From positions 3,118,501 to 3,182,500 of the forward strand of contig JAEOAD010002183.1 of assembly GCA_036365145.1 (NCBI GenBank): 64,000 nucleotides of DNA, read 5' to 3'. Shown here in pieces: positions 10,921 to 22,507 of the stretch. The DNA comes from Orientallactaga sibirica. Lineage: Eukaryota; Chordata; Mammalia; Rodentia; Dipodidae. Each line of letters starts with the position of its first letter. Positions within the stretch are counted from its first letter, which is position 1. The position numbers and the translations under genes were made by a program. The notes below the pieces were generated by a model. The model was given only the letters and a program-made list of their open reading frames with translations, was not told the origin of the DNA and did no database searches.

Positions 10921-11612
10921 TGAGACTCTATCCCTTTTTTGAAAATGATGAATAAACCTTATTTCAAAAACAACTATTTACTGCCTTCCATCCTCAGCTC
11001 AAATGACTGCACAGCTCTGTTATTTTCCGAAGTTGAGGCTACTCCTACACAGCATCTACTTTTGGGCTTTGAAGAGGGTGGTTAATACCGCATCTCATGA
11101 AGACTGACTTGCCAATTCAATTTAAATTCGGTTGAACAGCAATTCTAGAATGTACACCAAAGTCCCTTGAACTGATCTTGAGCTTAGGTGGTAAAAGAAT
11201 AGCAATGAATAGCCTTATACACTTGAGAGCAAGCCACACAGGGTCAGCTGTGGGCTAACTGTCTAGTTATGACTGTTCAACCCACAGGAGCTTCCTCTAG
11301 TTTCCTGCCACCTGACAGGCCCCTCACTTGGCTTCAAGGAAACTTGATGATGGTAAAGACAGCTTCTTATAGACTACAAAGGAAGGGAGACAAGAACAGA
11401 TAAACTGGGACAAGCATTAACTATTTGAGCAAAGGAAAGGATGGGGCCTCACAAAATTAGTTTAAACAGTCCAGGTTGTTTAAAAGTGATTAGAAGGACC
11501 TAAAAAAATCAGTTTAATGGTAATTGTAAGACTAACTCCAAATTACTCTTCTTCAGTTTATCATGCATAAAAAATGTGAGCAATAACTATTCTCAAAAAA
11601 AAGAAGAAGAAC
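10921..11612. other. Unique stretch, no gene seen
   Basis: AT-rich; nothing recognised. Confidence 0.45.
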
Positions 11613-11760
11613 TGTCAGGTGTAGTGGCACATTCCTTTAATCCCAGCACTTGGAAGGCAGAGGTAGAAGGCTCTCCATGAATTCAAAGTGAGCCTGAGCT
11701 ATAAGATGAGTACCAGGTCAGCCTGAAATAAGGTGAGACTATGCCTGAAGAAATAAATAA
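11613..11760 (+). mobile_element. B1 SINE, diverged
   Basis: B1 order is kept from 'ctgtcaggtgtagtggcac' to 'gagactatgcctgaagaaat', with scattered substitutions. Confidence 0.78.
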
Positions 11761-11763
11761 TTA

Positions 11764-11965
11764 GGGGCTTAGAGAGATGGCTCAACTGTTGAAGGCACTT
11801 GCTTGCCAGCCTAGGTTGGATTATCCAGCACACAGGTAAAGCCAAATGAACAAAAATGGCTCATGAGTCTGGAGTTCATTTCCAGTGGCAGGAGATCCTG
11901 GCACGCCATATACACTCACTCTACCTTACTCCCTCCTTTTTCTCTCTCAAATAACTCTTTAAAAT
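11764..11965 (+). mobile_element. DIP-type SINE
   Basis: Starts 'ggggcttagagagatggctc' and ends 'ctctcaaataactctttaaa', directly against the 5' end of the L1 fragment. Confidence 0.82.
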
Positions 11966-12719
11966 ATCAGTGGTCTCAATACCCCAACCAAAAGACACAG
12001 GTTTGCAGACGGGGCAAAAAGCAGGATCCTTCCATTTGTTGCCTCCAAGAAACTCACCTTTCCACAAAAGATGGACACTATCTTAGGGTAAAAGGTTGGA
12101 AAGTGGTATTTCAAGCAAATGGGCCTAGAAAACAAGCAGTTATTGCGATCCTGACAGGTATCTGACAGGGTACACTTCAGACCAACATTAGGAAAGACAA
12201 GGAAGGTTACTTTATATTGATTAAAGGAACACCCCAACAGGACATTACAATACTAAACATATGTGCACCTAACATGGGGGCTTCCAGTTTCATCAAACAC
12301 TACTTGAACTAAGGTCACAGATAACACCAAACACAGTTGTAGTGGGGGACTTCAACACCCCACCCTCATCAATTGATAGGTCATCCCAGCAAAAAATAAG
12401 CAGCTTTGTCTGGACTAAATGAGGTTATAGAACAAATGGACCTAACAGATATCTAGAGAACATTTCACCCAAATGCTGCAGAATACACATTCTTTTCAAT
12501 AGCACATGGAACATTCTCTAAAATAGACCATATATTAGGACACAAAGCAAATCTTAATAAATACAAGAAAATTGAAATGATTCCCTGCACTCTATCTTAT
12601 CACAATGGGATTAAACTACAAATCAACAGCAAGAAAAGCTTTAGAGGATACACAAAATCATGGAAACTAAATAATACACTATTAAATGATGAATGGGGCA
12701 ATTAAGAAATCAAGAAGGA
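11966..12719 (+). pseudogene. L1 ORF2 remnant, endonuclease part
   Basis: The translation (for example STKDGHYLRVKGWKVVFQAN at about 12058-12117) is typical of the L1 ORF2 apurinic-type endonuclease domain, which nicks target DNA for retrotransposition. The frame is broken by stops and shifts after about codon 60, so no protein can be made. The fragment lacks the L1 5' UTR, ORF1 and the start of ORF2. It is continuous with the reverse-transcriptase part beyond the DIP insertion at 12720-12926. Confidence 0.85.
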
Positions 12720-12926
12720 GGGCTGGAGAGATGGCTTAGTGGTTAAGCGATTGCCTGTGAAGCCTAAGGACCCTGGTTCGAGGCTCGATTCCCCAGGACC
12801 CACGTAAGCCAGATGCACAAGATGGCACATGCATTTGGAGTTGAAGGTGTGCCCATTCTCTCTCTCTCTGCCTCTTTCTCTGTCATTCTCAAATAAATAA
12901 ATAAACCAAAAAAATTTTATTAAAAA
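12720..12926 (+). mobile_element. DIP-type SINE inside L1, 16-bp target duplication
   Basis: The perfect repeat aagaaatcaagaagga lies at 12704-12719 and 12927-12942. The SINE splits L1 ORF2 and is therefore younger. Part of the usual core before 'gtgcccattctctc' is missing. Confidence 0.93.
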
Positions 12927-14062
12927 AAGAAATCAAGAAGGAAATCAAAAAATTCATAGAATCAAATGATGAGAATACAACATACCAAAACCTTTGGGAC
13001 ACCATGAAGGCAATCCTAAGAGGGAAAATTACAGCTTTAAGTGCCTATATTATGAAATTAGAAAGGTCGCAAGTAAACAACTTAATGCTTCACCTTAAGG
13101 CCTTGGAAAACAAAGAACAAACAAACCAAAAATCAATAATAAATAATAAAGAAATAATAAAGATTAGGGCAGAAATTAATGAAATAGAAACCAAAAACAA
13201 CAATCCAAAGAATCAATGAAACAAAGAGTTGGTTGCTTGAAAGGATAAACAAGATTGATAAACCCTTGGCAAATTTGATCAAACGAAAGCAACAAGAGAC
13301 ACAAATTAATAAAATTAGAGATGAAAAAACCACCATTACAACAAATACCAAAGAAATTCAGACAATCATAGGGACATACTATAAAAACATATATTTCACT
13401 AAGTTTGAAAATATGAAAGAAATGGATGATTTCCTTGATTTATATGTCCTACCAAAATTAAATCAAGATAATGAGATGAGAATTATGAACCATTTAAATA
13501 GACCTATAACAAGTACAGAGATCCAAGCACTTATCAAAAATCTTCCAACTAAAAAAAGTCCAGGCCCAGACGGATCCACTGGTGAATTTTACAGGTCCTT
13601 CATAGAAGAACTAACACTAATGCCTCTCAAACTTTTCCATAAAATAGAAAAGGAATGAATCCTACCAAACTCCTTCTGTGAAGCCAGCATCACCTTAATA
13701 CAAAAGCCAAAGATAGAAAAAAAAAAAAAAGAAAATTACACACCAATCTCCCTCATGAACATAGATGCAAAAATTCCCAACAAAATAATGGCAAACAGAA
13801 TACAAGAATATATCAGAAAGATATATCATCCTGACCAAGTAGAATTTATCCCAAAGATGCAGAGATGGTTCAACATACTCAAATTGATAAATATAATGCA
13901 TTATATAAATGGACTGAAGGACAAAAATCACATGATCATTTCATTATATGTAGAAAAGGCATTTGACAAAATGCAACATCCTTTCATGATAACAGTCCTA
14001 CAGACACTGGGAATAGAAGGAACATTTCTCAACATAATAAAAGCTATTTATCAAATGGCTGA
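12927..14062 (+). pseudogene. L1 ORF2 remnant, reverse-transcriptase part
   Basis: Four successive frames on the plus strand (about 13004-13219, 13233-13658, 13755-14066) carry L1 ORF2 signatures: 'TKKSPGPDGSTGEFY' before the RT core and '[13 protein letters not shown]' in RT motif A, the latter with a Tyr-Val-Glu change where L1 usually has Asp-Ala-Glu. The sequence stops before the FADD catalytic motif and jumps to 3' UTR-like sequence. A run of A residues near 13717-13732 and several frame changes also break it. Confidence 0.88.
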
Positions 14063-14641
14063 ATGAGTGCAATAGTGGTATGTCTGCACTGGGGGAAAGC
14101 AACTGCTCTCTAATTACACTGAAGGCCTGCTCTACAGGAGGGCATACTGCCTAGTACTGAAAAACCTAATCAAAAGACTATGGCAAGTTGAGTTCAAGAG
14201 CCTTAGGGGTATAAAGCCTGCTCTTTTCTGGATAAATGTATTTATTATTCCCACCAAGCTGCCCTGAAAGCACTACACTTAATGTTCATATTCACATATT
14301 AATGCTACTCTCACTTCTGGTTAGAGAAGCTTCTCTTTTCAGATGGCGATGACCACTGGGTGACCCAAAAGGCAACATAGTGCTGAGAAGAATAGATGGA
14401 GGAGTGTCCAGCACTGAGACATCTCTGTCACACCCTCCAAGGCTCAGGGTCCATTGCAGAAGAGGTGGCAGAAAGAATGTAAGAGCCGGGCTGGAGAGAT
14501 GGTTTAGTGGTTAAGCGCTTGCCTATGAAGCCTAAGGACCCTGGTTCAAGGCTCAATTCTCCAGTACCCACGTAAGCCAGATGCACAAGGTGGGGCATGC
14601 ATTTGGAGTTCGTTTGCAGTGGCTAGAGGCCCTGGTGCGCC

Positions 14642-14695
<54 letters not shown>

Positions 14696-15040
14696 CTAAT
14701 AAATAAATAAAAATAAAACATTTAAAACATATATATATATATATATATAAAGAATGTAAGAGCCAAAGGAAGGGTGCAACTCCTTACAATGCAACTGTCC
14801 AGACAGAAATTGGCCTTGATATCCATGACCTTGCAGTGCCTAGCAATACCTTCACAAGACCCTCATAATAGAAGAAAAAGATGATGACATCAAATTAAAA
14901 GAGAGACTAATGGAGAGAGGGAAGGGATATGACAGAGAATGGATTTCTAAAAGGGAATGTGGGGAGGGGAGGGAAATATCATGGTTATTTTTTGTATGTA
15001 AGTATAGAAGTCAATAAAAAAATTTTAAAAACAGAAAAAT
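14063..15040 (+). mobile_element. L1 3' UTR and tail
   Basis: The sequence includes 'ccaaggctcagggtccattg', 'gtaagagccaaaggaagggt' and 'gatgatgacatcaaattaaa', in the style of rodent L1 3' UTRs, and ends 'agaagtcaataaaaaaattt'. It is interrupted by a DIP SINE at 14488-14748. Joined to mid-RT at about 14062, it implies an internal deletion of the rest of ORF2. Confidence 0.7.
14488..14748 (+). mobile_element. DIP-type SINE inside L1 3' UTR, 16-bp target duplication
   Basis: The repeat aaagaatgtaagagcc lies at 14472-14487 and 14749-14764. The copy has a long (CT)n run at 14645-14691 and a tail that has grown into (TA)n. Confidence 0.93.
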
Positions 15041-15110
15041 ATAATTTCATTATAAAAATGTTTAAATACCTGAATAATGTTAGTGTTTGTATTTGGGCAT
15101 TTGAGGCATT

Positions 15111-15325
15111 ATTTATTTTTATTTTTATTTTTTATTTATTTGAAAGAGGGAGAGGGGGGACTGAGAAAGAGAGAGTGGGTGCATCAGGGCATAGAGCCAC
15201 TGCAAATGAATGCCAGATGCATATGCCACCTTATGCATTGGCTTACATGGGTCCTGGGGAATCAAACCTGGATCCTTTTGTTTTTCAGGCAAGTGCCTCT
15301 ACCACTAAGCCATCTCTCCAGGCCC
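15111..15325 (-). mobile_element. DIP-type SINE with 13-bp target duplication
   Basis: The repeat catttgaggcatt lies at 15098-15110 and 15326-15338 around a reverse copy with an ATTT-rich tail. Confidence 0.92.
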
Positions 15326-15338
15326 CATTTGAGGCATT

Positions 15339-15734
15339 GTGAGTGCACAGGCACAGAGAATAAAGAAAATTAGTCTAAATGAAAAAATACAGGACAGAAC
15401 AATCAATTTGCAATGGCTGCATTTTAAAAATGGATACTAATCAGTGGGTCCCCAAGGTTGGGAACAGCAGGACTTGTATGTGATCATAAAAAGAGAATAC
15501 TAAAATTACTTGTAATGATCAAATTGTAGTGTACCTTGAATATGGTGGTGATGGGTATATGTGGGATAAAGTTACATGAAATGAGACATATAGAGATAAA
15601 TAAAATGGAGAAACATGAATCAGAGCAATAGATTTATGTCAATGTCCGCACCCTCATTTTGATAATGTATTAAACTTTGAAAAGGATACTAAATAAAAGA
15701 TGCTAAATAAGGATAAAAAGAGAGAGAGAGAGAT
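15339..15734. other. Unique AT-rich stretch next to the retrovirus break
   Basis: No gene or known repeat seen. It ends in a short (GA)n run at 15719-15733, exactly where retroviral env homology starts. Confidence 0.45.
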
Positions 15735-17051
15735 TAGGCTGTGGCTCAGGCCTCCTGCAGCCAGCCCTGTGGCAGCTATAGAGGCTGCCAGGCTTACCCC
15801 TGTCATCATGGGCAGGTGGACAGCTCTTTTGTAACAACGAGCCTGCTTAGGAAGAAGAACTGCCAGCTCTGCCTCTGTATACGTGCTGAGGCTAGGTACC
15901 AACGTGACTGGGGTGCAAGGGCCTGAGTGCATTCTTGGGGAGACGCAAGCATACAGCATGGAGTCACACCAAAAATAAATTCCCTTAGGTATGGTTTTTA
16001 ACAATAGAGTTATTCCTGAAAGCTTCCAACCAGCATTGAGAGATGTCCTTATGCTAGCAATCAAGGCAGTTAGGAAGAGAAAGTGGGATAGGGGGTGTGA
16101 AGAGAGGGCGCCAGAAGCAGGGAGTATCTGAAGCAGAGGTGACATTGAACAAGAGGACTGCTGCTCAAGTGAAGCACACAGGAAGCAGGCAGTGTGATTG
16201 GTAAGACTGAGTTAATTGAGGAGGGAGAGAGAAGAATTAAGGATAGACGTCCGGGGGTGGTAGAGGTTAGATCATGCGAGTCCTCCTGGAGCTTGCCCTG
16301 AGCCTGTTTGATGTCTATAAGTCTGGATGTGGGCATTTTGGGTGAATTTTGGATGGATCTAAATATTTCTATTTGGCCCCCACAGTGAGAGCCCATAGTG
16401 TATTGGGTTGCCACTCCTACCATCCCATCTGCCCACTTTTGCTCCCATGGGTCTGTGATGGAAAAAATTGTGAGTACCACCTGAGATTTGAGCTGTGGTG
16501 GTTGGATGCCACAGGATTTAGTTGTTTGGAAGTGGTGGTACTGACAGGATGGTGACATTGATATTGAGCCCCCTCCGCCAGAGCCACTGTAGCATGCTGT
16601 TACAACTTGGTCCTGAGCAAAGCAGAGACTTCTCTCATACCACCCCTGTATTAAGCTGACTTCAGGGCAGTCATTGGTGACATCTATTATAGAGGAGGTG
16701 AGGGAGATGGGCTCTGCACACCCCATGAGAGGACAGAAGGAAGAATTAAGGAGCTTGTTATCCTTATCAACAGCTACAACATCAAAACACCAGGTGCAGC
16801 CAGGCGTGGTGGTGCACACCTTTAATCCCAGAACTTGGGAGGCAGAGGTAGGAGGATTACCATGAGTTTGAGGCCACCCTGAGACTACATAGTGAATTCC
16901 AGGTCAGCCTGAGCTAGAGCGAGACCCTACCTCAGGAAAAAAACAAAAACAAAAACACCAGGAGCAAGGGGGTTGAGCACTCAGAGGTGAGGGATAGAGG
17001 GCTTGGGGCAAGGGAGAGGAGAGAGAGGGGCATCAGTGTCAAGAGGAACAT
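15735..17051 (-). pseudogene. env: Retroviral env remnant, truncated in the transmembrane subunit
   Basis: An ATG at 17051, 37 bases after the integrase frame ends, opens a hydrophobic signal-peptide-like start. After a B1 insertion (about 16799-16965) a surface-subunit frame continues to about 16070 with many Cys and some N-glycosylation sites (NSS, for example). A change of frame follows near 16100. A second frame to 15735 holds the surface/transmembrane junction ('KRAVHLPM') and an Ala/Gly-rich fusion-peptide-like segment. The homology stops there, so the heptad region, membrane anchor and tail are absent. In the family, Env mediates receptor binding and fusion; this copy cannot. Confidence 0.8.
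16800..16962 (+). mobile_element. B1 SINE inside env
   Basis: Near-consensus B1 antisense to the retrovirus. A 15-bp repeat 'aaaacaccaggtgca' / 'aaaacaccaggagca' flanks it with one mismatch. Confidence 0.92.
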
Positions 17052-17087
17052 TCTGAGATTGGGGAAAGAATGGGAACACGAGAGAGT

Positions 17088-18398
17088 TTAAGCTTGAGAG
17101 GGCCTGTTGGTGGCAGTGTATTTATACCTGGATGAGGTAGGGTAGGACAGAGGTGACTTGACTCTCTTTAACTGTGATAGGTGGATCCAACTGGGGATGG
17201 CCTGAAGCTTTGTGGCCATGGAGGTGGTTAGGATCACCAGATGAGGTCCAGTCCAGAGCAGCTTGAAACCCTTTGGGCAGGACTGCTTAAGGTAGACTTG
17301 ACCTCCAGGGCTAAGTGAGAGGCTTGTGGCTCCCTCTGGAGGTTGGGGAAGAAGGCTGTCAGCATGTTCCTGGAGGTGGTTCCGGATAAAGGTGAAAGCC
17401 GGTAAGTACCCATGGAGAGGAGTTTCTGGTAGTGGGGGGAGGTTGTTTAACAGGAAGGGGTGCCCATACATGAGTTCAAAAGGGCTAAAGAAGGAGGGAG
17501 CCCAAGGAGAAGCTCTGATTTGGGCTAAGGCAAGTGGGAGGAACTGAGGACAAGATAGGTGCAGTTCAGAAGTCAGATTAGACAGGTGAGTTTTGAGGAT
17601 GGCATTTGCTCTTTCCACTTTGCCTGAGGACTGAGGCCTATATGGAATATGAAGTTTCCAATCTATTCCCAGGGCTCTGGGTACCTCCTGTGTTACCTTG
17701 GAAATGAAGGCCGGTCTATTGTCTGACTGAATGGTAAGGGGAAGGCCAAAGCAGGGCAGAATAGACTCAAGAATGTGGGAGGCGACTATATTTGCAGTTT
17801 CTCCTGTCATAGGAAAAGCTTCAGCCCACCCTGAGAAAGTATCCACCATAGTGAGAAGGGATTTAGTCTTTTTGTGAGGAGGCATGTGGGTAAAATCTAC
17901 CTGCCAGTCCACCCTGGGAAGAGAGCCCCTGTGTTGGTGGGGCTTGAAAGAGGGAGGGGGACGGACTCCCCCTGTGGAGAGGCCTTGGCGCAGAGTGAGC
18001 AAGCCTGTGTGATGGAGATTACAGAGAGGCGAGGATGGAAAAGGAGCGGGGTCAGGATCTTTGTAGAGGGGGGCTCCCACGTGAAATAGATTATGTAGGT
18101 GGGTTAGGGCGGTAGTAGTTTGGAGATGAGGCAAGCAGTAAAGGTCCCCCAGGAGCAGCCAGCCTTGTGGTCCTGGGATAGAGCCAAATTTTGTTAGAGT
18201 TTGGTACTGTTCTGGGGTGTATGAAGGAGTAAAGGAGGTAGGGGCAAGGAAAAAAGTTGAGTATGTGCTGTGGAGGCTGGATTCCCTGGCAACTCTGTCT
18301 GCAAAAGAGTTTTCCTTGGCCACAGGTGAAGTTAGAGCCTGGTGTCCCCTACAGTGAATGACAACTGCCTTTGCAGGAAGATAGGAGGCATGTAGCAA
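17088..18398 (-). pseudogene. pol: Retroviral RNase H end and integrase, long open frame
   Basis: A 436-codon uninterrupted frame starts in the end of RNase H and continues through integrase. The catalytic core keeps the D-D-E triad: D in 'DWQVDFTHM', D in 'IQSDNRPAF' (the usual G after DN is R), E in 'GKVERANAI'. 'PYRPQSSGK' is the usual core motif ahead of the third residue. A Trp-rich C-terminal domain ('LLWTGPHLVIL') follows. An N-terminal zinc-binding HHCC region is present ('LTHLHNLFH ... CNLHH'-like), altered at some positions. Integrase joins viral DNA to the host genome. It follows RNase H, split by a B1 at 18504-18655. The frame end, 37 bases before the env ATG, is the natural pol end. 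Confidence 0.92.
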
Positions 18399-20728
18399 TT
18401 TAAGAATAAGGGGCCCGTTAGTAATGAGGGTTTCTTTAGCTGAGAGGAAGCCTCTCTCCTAGATAGCACCATGGTGATGTGGAATATGGAAAGCAAATCC
18501 AGGCATGGTGGTGCAGGCCTTTAATCCCAGCACTCGGGAGGCAGAGGTAGGAGGATCGCCGTGAGTTCGAGGCCATCCTGAGACTACATAGTGAATTCCA
18601 TGTCAGCCTGGGCTAGAGCAAAACCCTACCTTGAAAAACCAATACACACATATATATATAATGAAGCATATTTAGAGTCAGTATAGATGTTAACTGTCTT
18701 GCTTTGTGCCAAGGTTAGGGCTCTAGTGAGAGCTACCAGCTCAGCCTTTTGGGCTGTGCTCCCCTTAGGCAATGGGCCAGTCTCTATTATCTGGTCATCT
18801 GAGACAATAGCATACTCCGCTATCCGAGAGCCCTGTGAGTTAGTAGAAGAGCTGCCATCTATATACCAGGTGATGGGGTTAGGGAGAGGAGATAGATTCT
18901 AGGATTGTGATAGGTGAGTTCCTCTAGGATCTCTAAGCAGGAATGTATAAATTGTTTGGGTAGAGGCAAGAGGGTAGCAGGGTTAAGTGGAGGACAAGAG
19001 TCAAGTGTGATGTGGGGGTTATCAAGGAAAGGGACATGAAAGAGTTGAATTTTAGATGGGGTCAGGGTAGACAGGCAAGAGCTGGAGAGTAGCTCTTTAA
19101 TCCTGTGGGGGGAGAAGACAGAGAGTTGTTGCCCAAAAGTGAATTTCTATGCCTCTTGGGCCAGAAGAGCAGCTGCAGCAAGAGTGCGTAGGCATGGTTG
19201 CCAGCCCCAGACAGAGGTTTCTAGTTGTTTAGAGAGATAGGCTACAGCGGCAAAGAATGGGCCCTTTATTTGATTTAGAACTCCCAATGCCATACCCCCT
19301 TTCTCTGTGGAATAAAGAAGAAAAGGCTGCTGAAGGCTGGAAGTGCAAGAGCTGGAGCTTCCCAAAGGGCATCACGCAGGTGGGAGAAGGCAGCATCTGT
19401 CCTGATTTAGGGTCTAGGGGTTCATGAGGGCTTCCCTTAGCCATGTTGTAAAAGGCCTTCAGGAGGGCAAAGTTTGGAATCCACATTCTAAGGAACCCAG
19501 CAAAGCCAAGAAAAGAGAGGATTTCTTTCTTGGAGGTAGGCAGCAAGAGGAAGTGAAGATGTTGTTTGCAGTCTAGGGTGAGTTGTCGTGAGGTGGGGGT
19601 AAGGAGAAAACCCAGGTACCTAACTTGGATTAAATTAAGTTGGGCTTTTGGGGGGGAAACTCGATATCCCTTAGATCCGAGAAAGTTAAGAAGTTTGTGG
19701 GTGTGCAGTTTAAACAGAGAAAGAGAGGGTGAGTGGAGCGAAAGATCATCTACATATTGTAAAAGTGTGCGGGGTGACAGATCCAGGGACAAAAGGTCGG
19801 TGGAGAGAGCTTGACCAAATAGATGGGGGCTGTCCCTCAAACCCTGGGGAAGGACAGTCCAGGTGAATTGAGAGGCAGTATGTGTATCAGGCAGTATGTG
19901 TATGTGTATCCTTCCAGATGAAAGCGAAGAGATTGTAGGAATCAGTGTAGAGGGGGATGGAGAAAAGGGCATCTTTGAGGTCAAGAACTGAAAAATGAGT
20001 AGTGGAGGAAGGGATGTGAGGGAGGAAAATGTAGGAGTTGAGGACTACTGGGTAGATGGGCATAACAGCAGCATTGCCCAGGTGCAAGTCTTGCACTAAG
20101 CTTAAGTCCTGTCAGGTTTGATAACAGGCAAGATCGGAGTATGGCAAGGGGAATGAGTGGGGCGAAGGAGGCCAGCTTGGAGCAAATGAGAAATAATGGG
20201 TTTGAGACCTTGGTGATGTTTAAGTGAGATTGGGTACTGAGCATGGCAGGGAAAGGATGTGGGGTTTTTGAATCTGATGACAGGTGTGTGATGTGAGGAA
20301 GTGTCCCACACCCTGTGATTAACTTTGGAGACAGGGAGGGGGAAATCTGGATCCTTTGTAAGGGAGGGGGCTGGCGTGAGGAAGAGGATAGGGTGTGTGC
20401 AGTAAATCAGAGAGAGAGTTTATGCATAAGATCTTGACCCAGGAGAGGAACTGGACAAAAGGGCATTAGGAGAAATGAATGGGAGATGGGGAATGTTCCA
20501 GACTACACAGGGTAACAGGGGTGATGCATGGGGAGTGGGAAAGGCCGTCAATCCCGACACAGAGATCTGCGAGGGAAAAGTCTTACCAGAGTAAGATGGC
20601 AGGACTGACCAACTGGCCCCCATAGCAATTACAAATGAGACAGGCCTTCCTGCCAGCTGGACTGTGACCCTGGGCTCCTCCACTGTGATATGGAAAGTGT
20701 CGGTGGGGGCTGGGGTCCCAGGGCACCG
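18399..20728 (-). pseudogene. pol: Retroviral protease, reverse transcriptase and RNase H remnants
   Basis: Protease lies near 20683-20420. Its active-site loop reads 'FVIAMGASWSVL', so the catalytic Asp-Thr-Gly has become Ala-Met-Gly. RT pieces follow in three frames: palm motif A in 'VLDLKDALFSIPL' (about 19990), 'FTWTVLPQGLRDSP' and the catalytic 'YVDD' (about 19747). RNase H residues ('NIYTDSKY'-like, about 18690) are cut by a B1. Multiple stops and frame changes separate the pieces, including an inserted duplicate 'caggcagtatgtgtat' near 19870-19900. Confidence 0.88.
18504..18655 (+). mobile_element. B1 SINE inside RNase H
   Basis: Starts 'ccaggcatggtggtgcaggc' and ends 'ccttgaaaaaccaa', followed by a CA/TA-rich tail. 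It is antisense to the retrovirus and separates the last RNase H motif from the integrase frame. Confidence 0.9.
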
Positions 20729-20731
20729 TCA
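20729..20731 (-). other. In-frame TGA between gag and pro
   Basis: Nucleocapsid (20863-20822) and protease (from 20683) are in one frame, separated by this TGA followed by CGG. A same-frame stop is the gammaretrovirus arrangement, where readthrough makes Gag-Pol. It could also be a chance stop after decay. Confidence 0.5.
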
Positions 20732-21931
20732 ATCTTCTGCCGCCAGGCCCACAAGATCAGCAATTGGCTCTCGTGGGGGACGAGAGGAAGGGGCTGTCCT
20801 ACCTTGTCGAGGCAAAGAAGGACAATCAACCTTTCAGTGTCCGGCAAGTTCACAGTGAGAACAGGGCCCTGGTGGCAGGCATGGGCTGTGGCAGGTTTTT
20901 GAAGCAGGGTGATGGTGGTGAGCGTTGTGGCCCCATCATCTTTGGAGGGAGCCTCCGGGCTGCAACCAGGAACTGGACCTGCTGTCTGTCTCTGGCCACT
21001 CTCTTAGTCTGTTCCTGGTCCTCTCTGTTATTAAACACTTTAAATGCCAGGTCAAACAGATCTCCCTGAGAGGTTTGGAGGCCCTTTTCTAAGCATTTAA
21101 ATTTTTTTCCTGATGTCTGGGGCAGACTGGGACAGGAAATGGGTATTGAGAACTATCATGCCCTCTTGAGAAGTAGGGTCTAGGATAGTGTATTGGGTGA
21201 GTGCCTCAGTTAGGCATCCAATAAACTCAGCTGGATTTTCATTAGGCCTCTGGGTAAGCATCCAGAGTTTGTCAAAATTGACAAACTTATAGGATGCCTT
21301 TTGGAAGCCAGCCAGGAGGCAAAGGACCATTCTATCATGGGCCACCCATCCAGGGGAGTTAGTAGAAGCATGATATTTTCAGTCAGAGTCCTCTCTGGGG
21401 ACAGCAAGAGTCCCCACTGGGAAAGTGTTAACAGTTAAGTGAGCATCATCAGCATGGGCCTGATAGGTCACCCAGACATGTTCCCATTCATCAGGAGTGA
21501 GAGTGGAGGAAAGAACTACAAAGAGATCATGCCAGGTCATAGGCCTGGGTGAGGTAGTGAAATTCTTTGATATAACACGTTTGATCAGTGGAAAAAGACC
21601 CTAGATGTTTCTCAATCTGGGATAGATCAGACACAGAAAAAGGAACATGAGCATGAGCAATTCCTTCAGTGCCTGCGACCTCACATAAAAGATACATTCT
21701 CTCCCGGTGAGAATGAGTACACTGGGCAGGAGGGAATAGAGGAGGAGAGGAGATGGGAGGTGGTGGTAATGGGACACAGAGACGGAAAAGGAGGCAGAGG
21801 AAGGGAGGGAGGAGGGGTGTGGGCATCAGGCAGGGGGTCAGGAGAGGCTGAAGGAGCTGGAGAAGCTGGAGGAGCTGTTGGGGCCAGGTCATTGGGGACC
21901 AGGTCATGGCTATGGGGTCCCCGGGTCAGAA

Positions 21932-22043
21932 AGGATTGCCATGAGTTCGAGGCCACCCTGAGACATAGTGAATTCCAGGTCAGCCTGAACTAGAGTGAGA
22001 CCCTACCTCGAAAAAAACAAAAAAAAAAAAAAAAAAAAAAAAG
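21932..22043 (+). mobile_element. B1 SINE, 5'-truncated, inside gag
   Basis: Begins mid-element at 'ggattgccatgagttcgagg' and ends in a 23-base A run. Antisense to gag. Confidence 0.85.
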
Positions 22044-22269
22044 CAGAGTATGAGTATGAGTATGAGTGTGAGTATGGGAAGGGGTTGAATTAGAATGCAT
22101 TCCTGAGACCTTGGCTAGAAAGACCTGGTGAGCAGAGCAGATAGAGCAGAAAGAAGGCCGTGTACACAGCGTAAAAAATGCTTGAGTATAGGGTATTTCA
22201 GGCCACTTGCCTGTATGTTGGCAGAAGTTTTCTAAATCAGTGAGAATTTGGAAATCAAAAAAGTACCAT

Positions 22270-22488
22270 TGGGATGGAGAAATGGCTTAGCAGTTAAGGC
22301 ATTTGCCTGCAAAGCCGGAGGATCCCAGTTCAATTCTCCAGGTCCCACGTAAGCCAGATGCACAAGGGGCACATGCATCTGGAGTTCGTTTGCAGTGGCT
22401 AGAGGCCCTGGCGTGCCCATTCTCTCTCTGTCCGCCTCAATTCTCTCTCTGCTTGCAAATAAATAAATAAAAATTTAAAAATTAAAAA
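22270..22488 (+). mobile_element. DIP-type SINE inside gag
   Basis: Flanked by aaaaaagtaccat at 22257-22269 and 22489-22501. The tail is (AAAT)n. Antisense to gag. Confidence 0.92.
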
Positions 22489-22507
22489 AAAAAAGTACCA
22501 TGTTCAA

